Source of the DNA: Candidatus Thiothrix sulfatifontis
Lineage (GTDB): Bacteria > Pseudomonadota > Gammaproteobacteria > Thiotrichales > Thiotrichaceae
NCBI GenBank assembly: GCA_022828425.1
Contig: CP094685.1
Coordinates: 868,001 to 932,000 of the forward strand
Direction of reading: 5' to 3'
DNA: 64,000 nt
Below are positions 17,307 to 25,346 of this stretch, piece after piece (positions within the stretch are counted from its first letter, which is position 1; each line of letters opens with the position of its first letter). Under the pieces are notes generated by a model. It was not told the DNA's origin. It saw nothing but the letters and a program-made list of their open reading frames with translations, and searched no databases. The position numbers were made by a program, and so were the translations under genes.

Positions 17307-18402
17307 ACGCCGTGTGCAACATTGATCTGATGTCGATTATCCCGAATTGGACACATTGCGAATCGTACCGCCCGTTGACAGTAAGTGATGAACCCACTTA
17401 TTTTTCTCCCACCGTTACACCAGCAAGTTGACCAACTGTAAGGATGAGTTACCAAGCATCCTATTAAGGAATACTGCCACGGTATGGCTCAACACTTTGC
17501 GAAAAATCCTGACGGTCAGGTGCCACCTATCCCGTGCCCGGATACGCTGGATATGGAAACGCTCCGTCAATTGCCCAATGACCGTCTCGACCAAACGCCG
17601 CTCCCGCATGAGTTCCTGAACGTATTCCTTGGGGCGGTCATCCTGCATATTACGGCGCAGTGGGGTTTGCAAATTCAGGCCGATGGCTTGCAACCCTGCT
17701 TGGTGGATAGGTCGGATAAACCCCTTATCCCCCGGCATAAGGCCCGTTTGTCCATGCAGGCATTCCCAGATGCCGTCAGCTTCATCATGATTGGCTGCCA
17801 TCACGTTGATGCCCGTGACCACACCACAACCGCTCACCAACAAGACGGCCTGAAAACCATAGTAGTGCTGGTCTTTGGATGCACAGTAGCCGTAGCCCGC
17901 CAATCCCGCGAACAAACGGCAATGGTTCGCACGCCGAAAATTACACAGCTTCAGGGGGAAACCATCCACGCGGTGCACGCCGTTTCCCATCACACCCATT
18001 TCCCTGCACAGGTCAGCATGAAGCTGCTGCTTTACCCGCCACAAATGTGCCGCTTGGCGGACATAAGTGCTACGGCTGGGAAGCTTGGGAAACCACTCCA
18101 GCCAGTGGCGACGGAAATACTCCCAAGCCTGTTTGTCCTGTTCATATCCCATAAATTCAGCCACCACCTCCAATGTCAGCACTTCGGCATCACTGAAGAC
18201 CGGGCTGAAACCACGGTGGCGCAAAATAACCGGCAGTTTCTTCAGCCAGTCGTCTATCAGGCAGTACACATGGGTGATAAAGTCTTCCAAGGGCATGGTG
18301 TCCTCCTCTCGTTTGGATTCGCTATCCTTGAGGATACCTTGCCCTGCTTAACTTTGGGACGAGGCGATGTATGGAGGCTCAGAGAAAAGTTGCACACGGC
18401 GT
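17307..18402 (-). mobile_element. IS982-family insertion sequence, copy 1
   Basis: 1096 bp, bounded by terminal inverted repeats ACGCCGTGTGCAAC (left) and GTTGCACACGGCGT (right). One transposase gene fills it. The right-hand copy at 24251-25346 has the same length, ends and protein, in opposite orientation. Immediate flanks (TTGGTA left, TAGAGT right) show no target duplication. Confidence 0.88.
17415..18296 (-). CDS. IS982-family transposase
   Basis: 293 aa, intact. The N-terminal part (FSDAEVLTLEVVAEFMG) and catalytic part fit the IS982 DDE family: first Asp in HRVDGFPLKLCNFRRAN, second in LMPGDKGFIRP, and Glu in RRLVETVIGQLTERF. KDQHYYGFQAVLLVSGCG is the usual strand before the second Asp. 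A GAGAGGAGG ribosome site precedes ATG 18296. The sequence is identical to copy 2, so duplication was recent or the copies recombine. Confidence 0.92.
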   Translation of the reverse strand: MPLEDFITHVYCLIDDWLKKLPVILRHRGFSPVFSDAEVLTLEVVAEFMGYEQDKQAWEYFRRHWLEWFPKLPSRSTYVRQAAHLWRVKQQLHADLCREMGVMGNGVHRVDGFPLKLCNFRRANHCRLFAGLAGYGYCASKDQHYYGFQAVLLVSGCGVVTGINVMAANHDEADGIWECLHGQTGLMPGDKGFIRPIHQAGLQAIGLNLQTPLRRNMQDDRPKEYVQELMRERRLVETVIGQLTERFHIQRIRARDRWHLTVRIFRKVLSHTVAVFLNRMLGNSSLQLVNLLV

Positions 18403-18710
18403 TAGAGTTGGGTGTGCCAATACGCCAAGGCATCACTAAAATCATCCAAACTGATCGCGATGGGTTCGGCGAAATCATCGCCATACAATTCCTCAATCAA
18501 AACCCGATGTGGCTGTAGCTGGATGAAATAGCTATTGCCACTGAGGGAATAAGGCTCCGCATCGGGATTTCCTTTGATCTTATCGAACGCTGCCTGCAAG
18601 ATTTCCAGCATGGTCAGGTTGGTTTGTACGTCCAGCAGCAAAAAAGCGGCAGTGGCGGCGTGGCCTGCGCTTTGCTGTTGCCACTGCTGCCATTCGTGTT
18701 CATGTATCAT
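18402..18710 (-). CDS. Candidate immunity protein for the EndoU-like neighbour, 3' end at the IS junction
   Basis: 102 aa, acidic, no signal peptide, so cytoplasmic. The fold looks mixed alpha/beta (TAAFLLLDVQTNLTMLEIL, SYFIQLQPHRVLIEELYG, ISLDDFSDALAYW). It follows the EndoU-like lipoprotein gene by 24 bp on the same strand, the usual toxin-immunity order. The stop codon TAA takes its last base from the IS982 end, so the original C-terminus may be lost. I cannot name a family with certainty; the immunity role is inferred from position. Confidence 0.55.
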   Translation of the reverse strand: MIHEHEWQQWQQQSAGHAATAAFLLLDVQTNLTMLEILQAAFDKIKGNPDAEPYSLSGNSYFIQLQPHRVLIEELYGDDFAEPIAISLDDFSDALAYWHTQL

Positions 18711-18734
18711 GGGTATTGCTCCTCAAGCAGCGGG

Positions 18735-19334
18735 TTAGCGTAGGGGGAAGGCGGTATTAACACCGCCGCGTGACGACGATGCTCCGGCAATCAGGTAAGG
18801 CGTACCGTCAGCACTGCGGCAATACGCATCCGACTGATCCTGTTGGGGGGAATTAGCCCCACACCATGCCCAATTGGGCGCACTTTTCGGGCAATCTTGC
18901 TGATTGCGAGCGGCGTACCCGATGGTATTAATCACTTGAGTCGGGGTGCAATGGTCTGGGTAGAAGGTGGAAAATTTGTTCTCGCTCTTATTGCCGACCG
19001 ACTCCCATTGCCCCGCGTAAAGCCCTTGCTTATTGGGTTTTTGGGTGATGCGCACCTTGGCTACCGTGCTAGGGTCGTTACCTTGCGGGCGCGAATGGAA
19101 ACCGACTACCCGCCCCTTATTGTTCAACTCGCCGCAAAAGATATGCGCGTAATTCACCTCAACACCATTGCTCGCCTTGACCCACTGGTGTGAGGGGCAG
19201 GTAACGGTTTCAGCACCAGTGCTTGTTTTGCCAGCGCTTGGTTTAGAATTGTCGGGCGCAGGCTTACAAGCCACTAACCCGATGGCGGCGACGCCTAACA
19301 TTACCCAAATCACTGGTCGACGCTGATAACCCAT
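18735..19334 (-). CDS. Lipoprotein with an EndoU-type RNase domain
   Basis: 199 aa from ATG 19334, with AGGAG 8 nt upstream. The N-terminus VIWVMLGVAAIGLVAC ends in a lipobox (LVAC), followed by a short Ser/Lys/Thr linker. Residues about 55-135 carry the bacterial EndoU pattern: AHIFCGELNNKGRVVGFHSR (two catalytic-type His), KVRITQKPNKQGLYAG and KFSTFYPDHCTPTQVINTI. EndoU domains cleave RNA and are usually C-terminal tips of large contact-dependent toxins; a lipid-anchored stand-alone form is unusual. The downstream gene may encode immunity. Five cysteines in the C-terminal 60 residues suggest disulfides. Confidence 0.75.
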   Translation of the reverse strand: MGYQRRPVIWVMLGVAAIGLVACKPAPDNSKPSAGKTSTGAETVTCPSHQWVKASNGVEVNYAHIFCGELNNKGRVVGFHSRPQGNDPSTVAKVRITQKPNKQGLYAGQWESVGNKSENKFSTFYPDHCTPTQVINTIGYAARNQQDCPKSAPNWAWCGANSPQQDQSDAYCRSADGTPYLIAGASSSRGGVNTAFPLR

Positions 19335-19513
19335 GCCGTCTGCTCCTAACATGCTAAAAGGCTGCATCCTAACTTATTCGGCTGGAAAATTTCTGCGGGA
19401 CTCGCTTTTGGCGGCGATTAATCAGTATGTTGGGCAGCAAGATTAATACGGTTATGGCTTACTTTGTGTCGAAAGTGGGCGGAGTTGTCCCTTACTTTGT
19501 GACGAAAACTGGC

Positions 19514-19945
19514 TCATGAATCGTTTTCCATTACAAACGGATTAATCAGCTCAAGCCCACACTGTTCAAAATCTTTGGTGTTACGGGTAGCAACTGCAAA
19601 ATGATGCGCACTGGCAATTCCCGCAATCTGCCCATCCACCATACTCATGGGTAAGCCGATGTTTCTCCGGTAACTCATGATGTCTGCGTAATGGTTTGCC
19701 GCTTTTGCCGTGAAATCGAAAATACGCCCTTCAAACGATCGCCCAATATACGCTTCAAATTGCATGGTGAGTCGGCGTTTGCGTTCGCCATCCGGCAAGA
19801 TGCCTAAGCCGTAGCGGATTTCGGCAAGGGTAATCGTGGTCACAAACAGGTTCGGGGTATCTTGCTGATCAAGCCATGTGAGTACAGCGGACGAAGGCTG
19901 TGGGCGCATCACTTCGGAAATGATATTGGTGTCTAACACGATCAT
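19514..19945 (-). CDS. FitB/VapC-type PIN-domain toxin
   Basis: 143 aa. A PIN-domain ribonuclease with acidic residues in MIVLDTNIISEVMRP, LAEIRYGLGILP and MVDGQIAGIASAH, and a final VATRNTKDFEQCGLELINP. IISEVMRPQPSSAVLTWL and the ILPDGERKRRL segment place it near FitB. Its ATG overlaps the antitoxin stop (TGATG), so they are co-translated. The last residues are MENDS. Toxicity and RNA target are untested. Confidence 0.9.
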   Translation of the reverse strand: MIVLDTNIISEVMRPQPSSAVLTWLDQQDTPNLFVTTITLAEIRYGLGILPDGERKRRLTMQFEAYIGRSFEGRIFDFTAKAANHYADIMSYRRNIGLPMSMVDGQIAGIASAHHFAVATRNTKDFEQCGLELINPFVMENDS

Positions 19946-20175
19946 CAGTCAAAACTCACGGGTGCATAGACTTCACGGGCAGGCAGATTCAATTCCACAC
20001 CGTGCTGTTCCCCGAAAAACTGCTGCGCTAACCGACCCAAGCGTTCGGGTGGCATCACCGCCAACCGCAAAATACGCCGCACTTCTTCTTCCATCGACAC
20101 CTGATGTTGTGCAGCACGAATGCGCAAGCGTTGCAGCGTTTCGTCTTCCAATTTACGAATGCTTAAACTAGCCAT
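19945..20175 (-). CDS. FitA-type ribbon-helix-helix antitoxin
   Basis: 76 aa. The N-terminus MASLSIRKLEDETLQRLRIR is a ribbon-helix-helix DNA-binding domain; EEVRRILRLAV ends it, and the C-terminal 30 residues (AREVYAPVSFD) should wrap the PIN toxin. It should repress its own operon through the palindrome 20 bp upstream. A GGGAGGG ribosome site precedes the start. Confidence 0.9.
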   Translation of the reverse strand: MASLSIRKLEDETLQRLRIRAAQHQVSMEEEVRRILRLAVMPPERLGRLAQQFFGEQHGVELNLPAREVYAPVSFD

Positions 20176-20196
20176 AGCACCCTCCCGTTTCTATTG

Positions 20197-20214
20197 TGCT
20201 TTCATGTGAAAGCA
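20197..20214. promoter_or_regulatory. Palindromic operator of the FitAB-like pair
   Basis: TGCTTTCA and TGAAAGCA, an exact inverted repeat with a 2-bp centre, lie 22 bp upstream of the antitoxin start. Gonococcal FitA is known to bind TGCTATCA/TGATAGCA half sites, which differ at one position per half. Autoregulation by the antitoxin or complex is therefore likely. Confidence 0.65.
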
Positions 20215-20246
20215 TTGTAGTCAGTTGCCTTCAATCGGGCAATCCT

Positions 20247-20822
20247 TTATAGCCAAACCCTATTCCGGGTCGTATCAGGTTCTGCCGGTTTTTCAGGAGC
20301 GGGCAACGTAATCGCCGGTGGTGCCGCTTGTTGTCCATCGGGTTTCAGGTCTGGTATGGCGCCGAATGACGGTAAATCCTGAAAAAACTGTTGGAAGAAT
20401 TCATCATTCAACGGGCTGTTTTTGAAAAACGGATCATCGAACGGATCTTTACCACCGAACGGTGAATGACCAAACGGAAAATCGTTGCCAAAGACATTGC
20501 CAAACAATGCATCCGGCCTCATTTCCAGTGCCTGCAACACCGCCTGCTTGCGCTCTTCCGGCAAGTTCACTTGCGCCAGTTGCTGGCGGATTTCTTCCTT
20601 GCTGCCTTCAAAAGTGAACTTGCGGGTAGCGTTAGCCTGATCCTGATAATTGATTTCCGCGTGGAAACGCCCATCCGGTAAGGTGTAGACCTGCACGGCC
20701 TGCGACTGTAGCTGAATGTTGGGGGTAATGAGCGGTTGCTGGTTCTGAAACGAGTCATTTGCCCAGGTTAAACTGCTTAACAGGGTCGTCACAATCAATG
20801 CTGAAAGGTGTTGTGCTTTCAT
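20247..20822 (-). CDS. Secreted protein of unknown function, Phe/Asp-rich
   Basis: 191 aa. Signal peptide MKAQHLSALIVTTLLSSLTWA, cleaved before NDS. Residues 40-100 may form a small beta domain (AVQVYTLPDGRFHAEINYQ) and a helix. Residues 108-150 repeat Phe-Gly/Phe-Asp motifs (GNDFPFGHSPFGGKDPFDD), a low-complexity region that could mediate binding or assembly. The tail is Pro/Ala-rich. Family not recognised; it is probably periplasmic or released. Confidence 0.6.
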   Translation of the reverse strand: MKAQHLSALIVTTLLSSLTWANDSFQNQQPLITPNIQLQSQAVQVYTLPDGRFHAEINYQDQANATRKFTFEGSKEEIRQQLAQVNLPEERKQAVLQALEMRPDALFGNVFGNDFPFGHSPFGGKDPFDDPFFKNSPLNDEFFQQFFQDLPSFGAIPDLKPDGQQAAPPAITLPAPEKPAEPDTTRNRVWL

Positions 20823-20928
20823 AGGTCATGCCTCATTACGTCACAAAGGCCAAGGTTGATGAATGTTACCCATCATTTTAAGCAGGGCAGACATCAGGTA
20901 AAGTTACGAAATGTTAAGGTGTATTCGC

Positions 20929-22014
20929 TTAAATCGTAAACACATCCCCCAGCACCCCATCCTCCTCACGCTTACGCGCTGCTGCTGCATTGTCATACAC
21001 CACCAACAACGCGGTTTCGGCATTATCTTGCGTAAACAAGCACATGCCTTCCGCGTGATCATTGCCGTAACCGTGCGGAATATCCGCCACCACCTCCAGC
21101 ACAGCGCGAGGAATCAGGCTTTCCCCATTCGGCTTTGCCCCACCCTGCCAACGGTAAACCCGCACCGGGCCATCCAGACTCATGGTCGGCCCTGCCAAAA
21201 TCAGCAAATTCGCGCCTTGCACGCACAAATCGCGGATACCTAAACCATCCAATTGCAGGAAATGCTTGCGGTAAGGGCGGTCTTCTTCGCCAATACGCGC
21301 CAGCTTCAGCACGGTAGGATCGTCGTCATCTTCCACACACTCGATTTCCAGCAACACCGCCCAGCCGCGCAAAACCGGCCCGCGCAAACCGAGAAACAAG
21401 CGCTTGCCAATCACCGCCAAGCCTTCCACATCGAAGCCGTTATCTTTGCCGGGGATTTGCAGGAAAGGCTTGATATGCGGGTCATCGCGCAAGGCTTCCA
21501 GCAATGCATTGCCGTCAAGATGTAACGGCAAATGCGCTCCCGGTGCTTGCAATATCGGAAGACCACCGACGTGCGCCAAAGGAATTCGTGCGATCAAATA
21601 GCGGTTCGGGTCAGGCACGATAGCCCCTAAACGCTCAATGCCTTTGCTGGCTAATTTGCCCGTTTTAGGCTTGCTGCGCTTGAGGCTGTGCGAACCCACC
21701 ACCCACAAATACCTATCGTGGTACGCCAAACCTTCCACATCGACTTCGTTATCGTCTGCATCCGCCGCGACCGGCAATGACAAATAATCGTGCAAAGCAA
21801 AGCGGGTATGCGCGGCGTACAGCGGGTTGCCATCCGCATCCGAGCCTTGGTAGCTGAGGCGTTCCAGATGAATGCTTTCGTCGTTGGCAACCCACAAGGT
21901 ATCGCCGATTTGCACAATGGCAGACAGCGCATCGCGGCATTCCAGCGCAGATGGGGCGAATTTGAAGTGGACAGAATGCAACGCTCGATCTGCTTCTTTC
22001 CAAGATTTTTCCAC
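20929..22014 (-). CDS. DUF3616 domain protein
   Basis: 361 aa, no signal peptide, starting at GTG 22014 with GAAAGG upstream. Repeated blade-like motifs (IVQIGDTLWVANDESIHLERL, split here across a longer segment; DVEGLAYHDRYLWVVGSHS; DVEGLAVIGKRLFLGLRGP; NDHAEGMCLF) indicate a beta-propeller of the DUF3616 family, whose function is unknown. Its start is only 10 bp after the PIN toxin stop, so it is probably co-transcribed with that pair. Confidence 0.75.
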   Translation of the reverse strand: MEKSWKEADRALHSVHFKFAPSALECRDALSAIVQIGDTLWVANDESIHLERLSYQGSDADGNPLYAAHTRFALHDYLSLPVAADADDNEVDVEGLAYHDRYLWVVGSHSLKRSKPKTGKLASKGIERLGAIVPDPNRYLIARIPLAHVGGLPILQAPGAHLPLHLDGNALLEALRDDPHIKPFLQIPGKDNGFDVEGLAVIGKRLFLGLRGPVLRGWAVLLEIECVEDDDDPTVLKLARIGEEDRPYRKHFLQLDGLGIRDLCVQGANLLILAGPTMSLDGPVRVYRWQGGAKPNGESLIPRAVLEVVADIPHGYGNDHAEGMCLFTQDNAETALLVVYDNAAAARKREEDGVLGDVFTI

Positions 22015-22024
22015 GGATCACCTT

Positions 22025-22594
22025 TCAAATAAAGTCTGCATATTCTCGCAACGCATGGACGGTTTGCGGGAGTTGTTGTTTTTGCAATGTAGCAAGGAAT
22101 TCTTCTGTGGTCTTGGGGGGATTTTTCAGGCTCTCACGCTGTAATTTCAGTGCTCGACACACAGTCGTTGGTGCAAGGTCAAGCTGGTAAGTAATGAAGT
22201 CATCGGGATGGATGATTTCAATGTCGAATTCCGCTAGATAAGCCGTGGGGAAATCTTTCAAATTCAGGGTAACAATCGCATTGGCATTGCTTTTAATCGC
22301 AGCCGCCAGTACGTGGCGGTCATTCGGGTCTGGCAATGTCAATGTGTCAATCAGGTATTCATAACCTGTTACTTTGGCATCCCGAACATGGGCATCCATC
22401 AAGTCGCGGATTTTTTCCAGCACCTTGCGATCACGCCCTTGTTTGCTGACCAGCGCACGAATCCATTCCTCATGAATCCTGTCTGTCCAATGGGCTTTGA
22501 ACAAATCGGTCAATGCTAGATACATCAACAAATCCCGCAGGGGAGCTGGATACAACACACAAGCATCGTAGACCACTGAAAACTTGTTAGTCAT
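22025..22594 (-). CDS. PIN-domain toxin
   Basis: 189 aa. PIN fold acidic residues appear in VVYDACVLYPAPLRDLLM, RIHEEWIRALV and LPDPNDRHVLAAAIKSNA, followed by IVTLNLKDFP. The C-terminal 60 residues are a helical extension not found in small VapC proteins. It overlaps the upstream HTH gene (TGATG), as toxin and antitoxin pairs do. Substrate unknown; a tRNA- or mRNA-cleaving role is the family expectation. Confidence 0.8.
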   Translation of the reverse strand: MTNKFSVVYDACVLYPAPLRDLLMYLALTDLFKAHWTDRIHEEWIRALVSKQGRDRKVLEKIRDLMDAHVRDAKVTGYEYLIDTLTLPDPNDRHVLAAAIKSNANAIVTLNLKDFPTAYLAEFDIEIIHPDDFITYQLDLAPTTVCRALKLQRESLKNPPKTTEEFLATLQKQQLPQTVHALREYADFI

Positions 22595-23049
22595 CAGTTG
22601 TATCCCATATCCAGTTCCTGTGATTGGCTGACCAATTGGCTCAAGGCTTCAAGACGGTCTTTGTCCACTTGATCTTTGTATTTGAAGACATCTTCAGCCA
22701 GTACACGCCGATGACTGCCAACTTTACGAAACGGGATAATGTTTTGTTCCAATAAATTGATCAGGTACGGGCGGCTCACATTCAGGATGCTGGCTGCTTC
22801 TTGTGTGGTGAGTTCCGCATGGACAGGTACAACGGTAATGGCATTGCCTTTCGCCATTTCCGCCAAAATGTTGAGCAAAAGATGCAGGGCGTAACCCGGC
22901 ACAATCAAATCTTCTGTTTTTTCCTGCCCCACATCACAAATTTTTAATTGCAGCCGATCTTTGTCGGCGTATTTTGCCAATACCCTGCTAGTCGTTTTTG
23001 CCTGTTGTGCATCTTCCTGTGTAGGAAGTCTGACTAAATTACCCATCAT
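22594..23049 (-). CDS. Excisionase-type HTH antitoxin of the PIN pair
   Basis: 151 aa. Residues 80-125 (ELTTQEAASILNVSRPYL, IPFRKVGSHRRVLAEDV) are an excisionase/MerR-like DNA-binding domain common in antitoxins partnered with PIN toxins. The N-terminal 75 residues have no clear family. The C-terminal end (SQSQELDMGYN) probably contacts the toxin. Two adjacent ATGs (23049, 23046) can serve as start. Confidence 0.8.
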   Translation of the reverse strand: MMGNLVRLPTQEDAQQAKTTSRVLAKYADKDRLQLKICDVGQEKTEDLIVPGYALHLLLNILAEMAKGNAITVVPVHAELTTQEAASILNVSRPYLINLLEQNIIPFRKVGSHRRVLAEDVFKYKDQVDKDRLEALSQLVSQSQELDMGYN

Positions 23050-23143
23050 AGTTTATTCCTCTGCTTGAGCTTGGAAGCCTAGCACAAACGCAATAAACGC
23101 AACAGAACGATATTTACCCTCAGAACAGATCGAAACCACACAC

Positions 23144-24127
23144 TTACAAATTCAAATTCACCAACAACCGCCCCTGAATCCGCCCCGCCAAAATATCCTT
23201 GGCAGCCTGCGGCACTTCTTCCAATGCAATCGCGCAACCCAGCTCAGCATACGCACTCGGTGGCATCGCCACCGCAAGGCGTTCCCACACCTTCACCCGC
23301 CGTTCTTGCGGGCAACTCACCGAATCCACCCCGCGCAAACTCACATTGCGCAAAATAAACGGCATCACCGTGGTATTCAACTCGAAACCGCCCGCCAACC
23401 CACACGCCGCCACCGTGCCACCGTACTGCATCTCTGCCAGTACCCGAGCCAACGTGCTACCGCCCACCACATCCACCGCACCCGCCCAATTTTGGCTTTC
23501 CAACGGGTGTGCCGGGCGACTCATTTCTTCGCGGGTCATGAATTCTTTTGCGCCCAAACTCGTCAGGAAATCTTGCGTCTCCGGGCGACCCGACACCGCC
23601 ACGACGTGATAGCCGAGTTGCGCTAACAGCAATACCGACACACTGCCCACGCCACCCGCCGCTCCCGTCACCACCACTTTGCCGGAAGTCGGCGTCACGC
23701 CTGCTTCTTCCAACGCCATCACGCACAACATCGCGGTAAAGCCTGCCGTGCCGATGATCATCGCTTGCTTCGCATCCAAGCCCGCAGGCATTGGCACCAG
23801 CCAATCCGCTTTCACGCGTGCTTTCTGCGCAAAGCCACCCCAGTGGCGTTCGCCCACACCCCAGCCGGTGAGAATCACCGGATCACCTGCCTTGAAACGC
23901 GCATCAGCGGATTCCGCCACTGTCCCCGCGAAATCAATGCCGGGAACCATCGGAAACGAACGGATAATTTTGCCGGTTCCCGTTACTGCCAAGCCGTCCT
24001 TGTAATTGAGCGAGGAATAAGCGACATTCACCAATACCTCACCTTCTGGCAAGTCGTCTACATTGAGTCGACGTACTTCGGCTTGGGTTTTGCCTTCCAC
24101 TTGATTCAGCATTAGCGCTTTGAACAT
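23144..24127 (-). CDS. acuI: Acrylyl-CoA reductase-like quinone oxidoreductase (AcuI/YhdH family)
   Basis: 327 aa from ATG 24127 (AAGGAG upstream; the in-frame codon at 24169 is unsupported). Medium-chain dehydrogenase with a GroES-like N-terminal domain and a Rossmann NADPH motif VVTGAAGGVGSVSVLLLAQLG. SFPMVPGIDFAGTV, GWGVGERHWGGFAQKARV and RGVDSVSCPQERR match AcuI/YhdH. The family reduces acrylyl-CoA to propionyl-CoA with NADPH. No zinc-binding cysteine cluster is present, as expected. It is the last gene before IS copy 2. Confidence 0.88.
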   Translation of the reverse strand: MFKALMLNQVEGKTQAEVRRLNVDDLPEGEVLVNVAYSSLNYKDGLAVTGTGKIIRSFPMVPGIDFAGTVAESADARFKAGDPVILTGWGVGERHWGGFAQKARVKADWLVPMPAGLDAKQAMIIGTAGFTAMLCVMALEEAGVTPTSGKVVVTGAAGGVGSVSVLLLAQLGYHVVAVSGRPETQDFLTSLGAKEFMTREEMSRPAHPLESQNWAGAVDVVGGSTLARVLAEMQYGGTVAACGLAGGFELNTTVMPFILRNVSLRGVDSVSCPQERRVKVWERLAVAMPPSAYAELGCAIALEEVPQAAKDILAGRIQGRLLVNLNL

Positions 24128-24250
24128 AACATTCTCCTTGGATAATCCGGGTGTTTTAAGTGCAAACATGATAGGTTATTTGCAAGGCACACACCATTAT
24201 GACCATACAACGACCATAAGCTACCGCAGATACTTCAAATAATATACCAA

Positions 24251-25346
24251 ACGCCGTGTGCAACTTTTCTCTGAGCCTCCATACATCGCCTCGTCCCAAA
24301 GTTAAGCAGGGCAAGGTATCCTCAAGGATAGCGAATCCAAACGAGAGGAGGACACCATGCCCTTGGAAGACTTTATCACCCATGTGTACTGCCTGATAGA
24401 CGACTGGCTGAAGAAACTGCCGGTTATTTTGCGCCACCGTGGTTTCAGCCCGGTCTTCAGTGATGCCGAAGTGCTGACATTGGAGGTGGTGGCTGAATTT
24501 ATGGGATATGAACAGGACAAACAGGCTTGGGAGTATTTCCGTCGCCACTGGCTGGAGTGGTTTCCCAAGCTTCCCAGCCGTAGCACTTATGTCCGCCAAG
24601 CGGCACATTTGTGGCGGGTAAAGCAGCAGCTTCATGCTGACCTGTGCAGGGAAATGGGTGTGATGGGAAACGGCGTGCACCGCGTGGATGGTTTCCCCCT
24701 GAAGCTGTGTAATTTTCGGCGTGCGAACCATTGCCGTTTGTTCGCGGGATTGGCGGGCTACGGCTACTGTGCATCCAAAGACCAGCACTACTATGGTTTT
24801 CAGGCCGTCTTGTTGGTGAGCGGTTGTGGTGTGGTCACGGGCATCAACGTGATGGCAGCCAATCATGATGAAGCTGACGGCATCTGGGAATGCCTGCATG
24901 GACAAACGGGCCTTATGCCGGGGGATAAGGGGTTTATCCGACCTATCCACCAAGCAGGGTTGCAAGCCATCGGCCTGAATTTGCAAACCCCACTGCGCCG
25001 TAATATGCAGGATGACCGCCCCAAGGAATACGTTCAGGAACTCATGCGGGAGCGGCGTTTGGTCGAGACGGTCATTGGGCAATTGACGGAGCGTTTCCAT
25101 ATCCAGCGTATCCGGGCACGGGATAGGTGGCACCTGACCGTCAGGATTTTTCGCAAAGTGTTGAGCCATACCGTGGCAGTATTCCTTAATAGGATGCTTG
25201 GTAACTCATCCTTACAGTTGGTCAACTTGCTGGTGTAACGGTGGGAGAAAAATAAGTGGGTTCATCACTTACTGTCAACGGGCGGTACGATTCGCAATGT
25301 GTCCAATTCGGGATAATCGACATCAGATCAATGTTGCACACGGCGT
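24251..25346 (+). mobile_element. IS982-family insertion sequence, copy 2
   Basis: 1096 bp with the same terminal repeats as copy 1 and opposite orientation. Left flank TACCAA (24245-24250) is the reverse complement of TTGGTA, the flank left of copy 1 at 17301-17306. The right flank TTTATC shows no duplication with its own left flank. This pattern is expected if the segment between the copies was inverted after insertion. Confidence 0.88.
24357..25238 (+). CDS. IS982-family transposase, second identical copy
   Basis: 293 aa, residue for residue the same as the product at 17415-18296. Catalytic Asp, Asp and Glu are intact, and the ribosome site GAGAGGAGG is retained, so the element is probably active. 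The 92 bp after the stop codon, up to the right terminal repeat, include an ATG that supplies the start of the neighbouring vapC. Confidence 0.92.
   Translation: MPLEDFITHVYCLIDDWLKKLPVILRHRGFSPVFSDAEVLTLEVVAEFMGYEQDKQAWEYFRRHWLEWFPKLPSRSTYVRQAAHLWRVKQQLHADLCREMGVMGNGVHRVDGFPLKLCNFRRANHCRLFAGLAGYGYCASKDQHYYGFQAVLLVSGCGVVTGINVMAANHDEADGIWECLHGQTGLMPGDKGFIRPIHQAGLQAIGLNLQTPLRRNMQDDRPKEYVQELMRERRLVETVIGQLTERFHIQRIRARDRWHLTVRIFRKVLSHTVAVFLNRMLGNSSLQLVNLLV

Noticed and set aside
17484-18518. Long plus-strand ORF across IS982 copy 1, with a twin on the minus strand of copy 2
   Set aside because: It appears in both IS copies as the complement of the transposase and carries no motifs.
17307-25346. 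Composite transposon made of the two IS982 copies
   Set aside because: The outermost flanks (TTGGTA left, TTTATC right) do not form a target duplication, and the enclosed acuI-type gene looks like ordinary chromosome. An inversion explains the flanks better.
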